A DNA stretch of 64,000 nucleotides from Hyphococcus sp. (GTDB taxonomy: Bacteria > Pseudomonadota > Alphaproteobacteria > Caulobacterales > Parvularculaceae): positions 1 to 64,000 of the forward strand of contig JAJFFX010000057.1 in NCBI GenBank assembly GCA_021776455.1. The letters run 5' to 3'. The notes below the pieces were generated by a model that saw only the letters and a program-made list of their open reading frames with translations, ran no database searches and was not told the DNA's origin. Below are positions 63,983 to 64,000 of the stretch, piece after piece. A program made the translations under genes and the position numbers. Each line of letters opens with the position of its first letter. Position 1 is the stretch's first letter.

Positions 63983-64000
63983 GAGATTAACTACTTGAAA

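Overview
The window comes from a GC-rich alphaproteobacterium. It encodes GcrA (the CcrM-linked cell-cycle regulator), an MmcB-type repair protein, AddAB in place of RecBCD, a class I lysyl-tRNA synthetase, an ScfR-type regulator beside isocitrate lyase, and PhaR/PhaA/PhaB. Together these point to the GcrA/CtrA-carrying branch (Caulobacterales, Parvularculales, Rhizobiales-like). I cannot name a genus. I found no rRNA, tRNA, CRISPR array, prophage or insertion sequence, so the window reads as core chromosome with a few accessory genes.

Layout. 1-6 kb: end of an unknown gene, an acidic helical protein, a DUF6356-like protein divergent from an Lrp-type regulator, then rlmN, a low-GC exported orphan, arfB, a nested palindromic repeat and a small exported protein. 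5.4-8.6 kb: trpA-accD-folC on the plus strand. 8.6-17.9 kb: a tightly overlapping minus-strand operon tsaE-amgK-murU-addB-addA, followed by trxA. It combines tRNA modification, peptidoglycan sugar recycling and double-strand-break repair. 18-24 kb: [2Fe-2S] ferredoxin, mmcB, a PQQ-type sugar dehydrogenase, a membrane protein, phoR-phoU-phoB without the pst transporter genes, a bidirectional terminator and gcrA. 24-30 kb: an orphan ABC-2 permease, hslO-ppk2 (overlapping), an FG-GAP/ASPIC protein with a membrane protein, and an LPS-type glycosyltransferase. 30-36 kb: a DUF885 lipoprotein, an ScfR regulator divergent from aceA with repeated TAACAA motifs between them, and a Sel1-like lipoprotein.

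36-46 kb: a translationally coupled exported protein plus M23 lipoprotein, yidD, thrS, then a surface-glycan cluster (O-antigen ligase, GT2, GT39/ArnT-like, DPM1-like GT2) and a membrane protein. 46-53 kb: a GGDEF-EAL protein with a degenerate GGDEF site, then phaR divergent from phaA-phaB. Three TGC-N3/4-GCA palindromes, likely PhaR operators, lie in the phaR-phaA gap. Two exported unknowns and marC follow. 53-64 kb: a lower-GC GT4 glycosyltransferase, lysK, an AhpD-like protein, a membrane protein, a 727-base region with no convincing gene, the conserved prkA-yeaH-spoVR stress/stationary-phase operon, and tyrA.

The genes fall into a few working groups. Carbon storage and acetyl-CoA use: PHB synthesis (phaAB under phaR) and the glyoxylate shunt (aceA under ScfR). 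Phosphate and polyphosphate: phoR/phoU/phoB and ppk2. Envelope glycans: O-antigen ligase and polyprenyl-phosphate-dependent transfer. Stress and repair: AddAB, MmcB, Hsp33, thioredoxin, ArfB and PrkA. I found no defence system or other clearly undescribed machinery. The least explained pieces are the coupled exported protein/M23 lipoprotein pair at 36.3-38.5 kb, the hairpin before yeaH, and the operator arrays near aceA and phaA.
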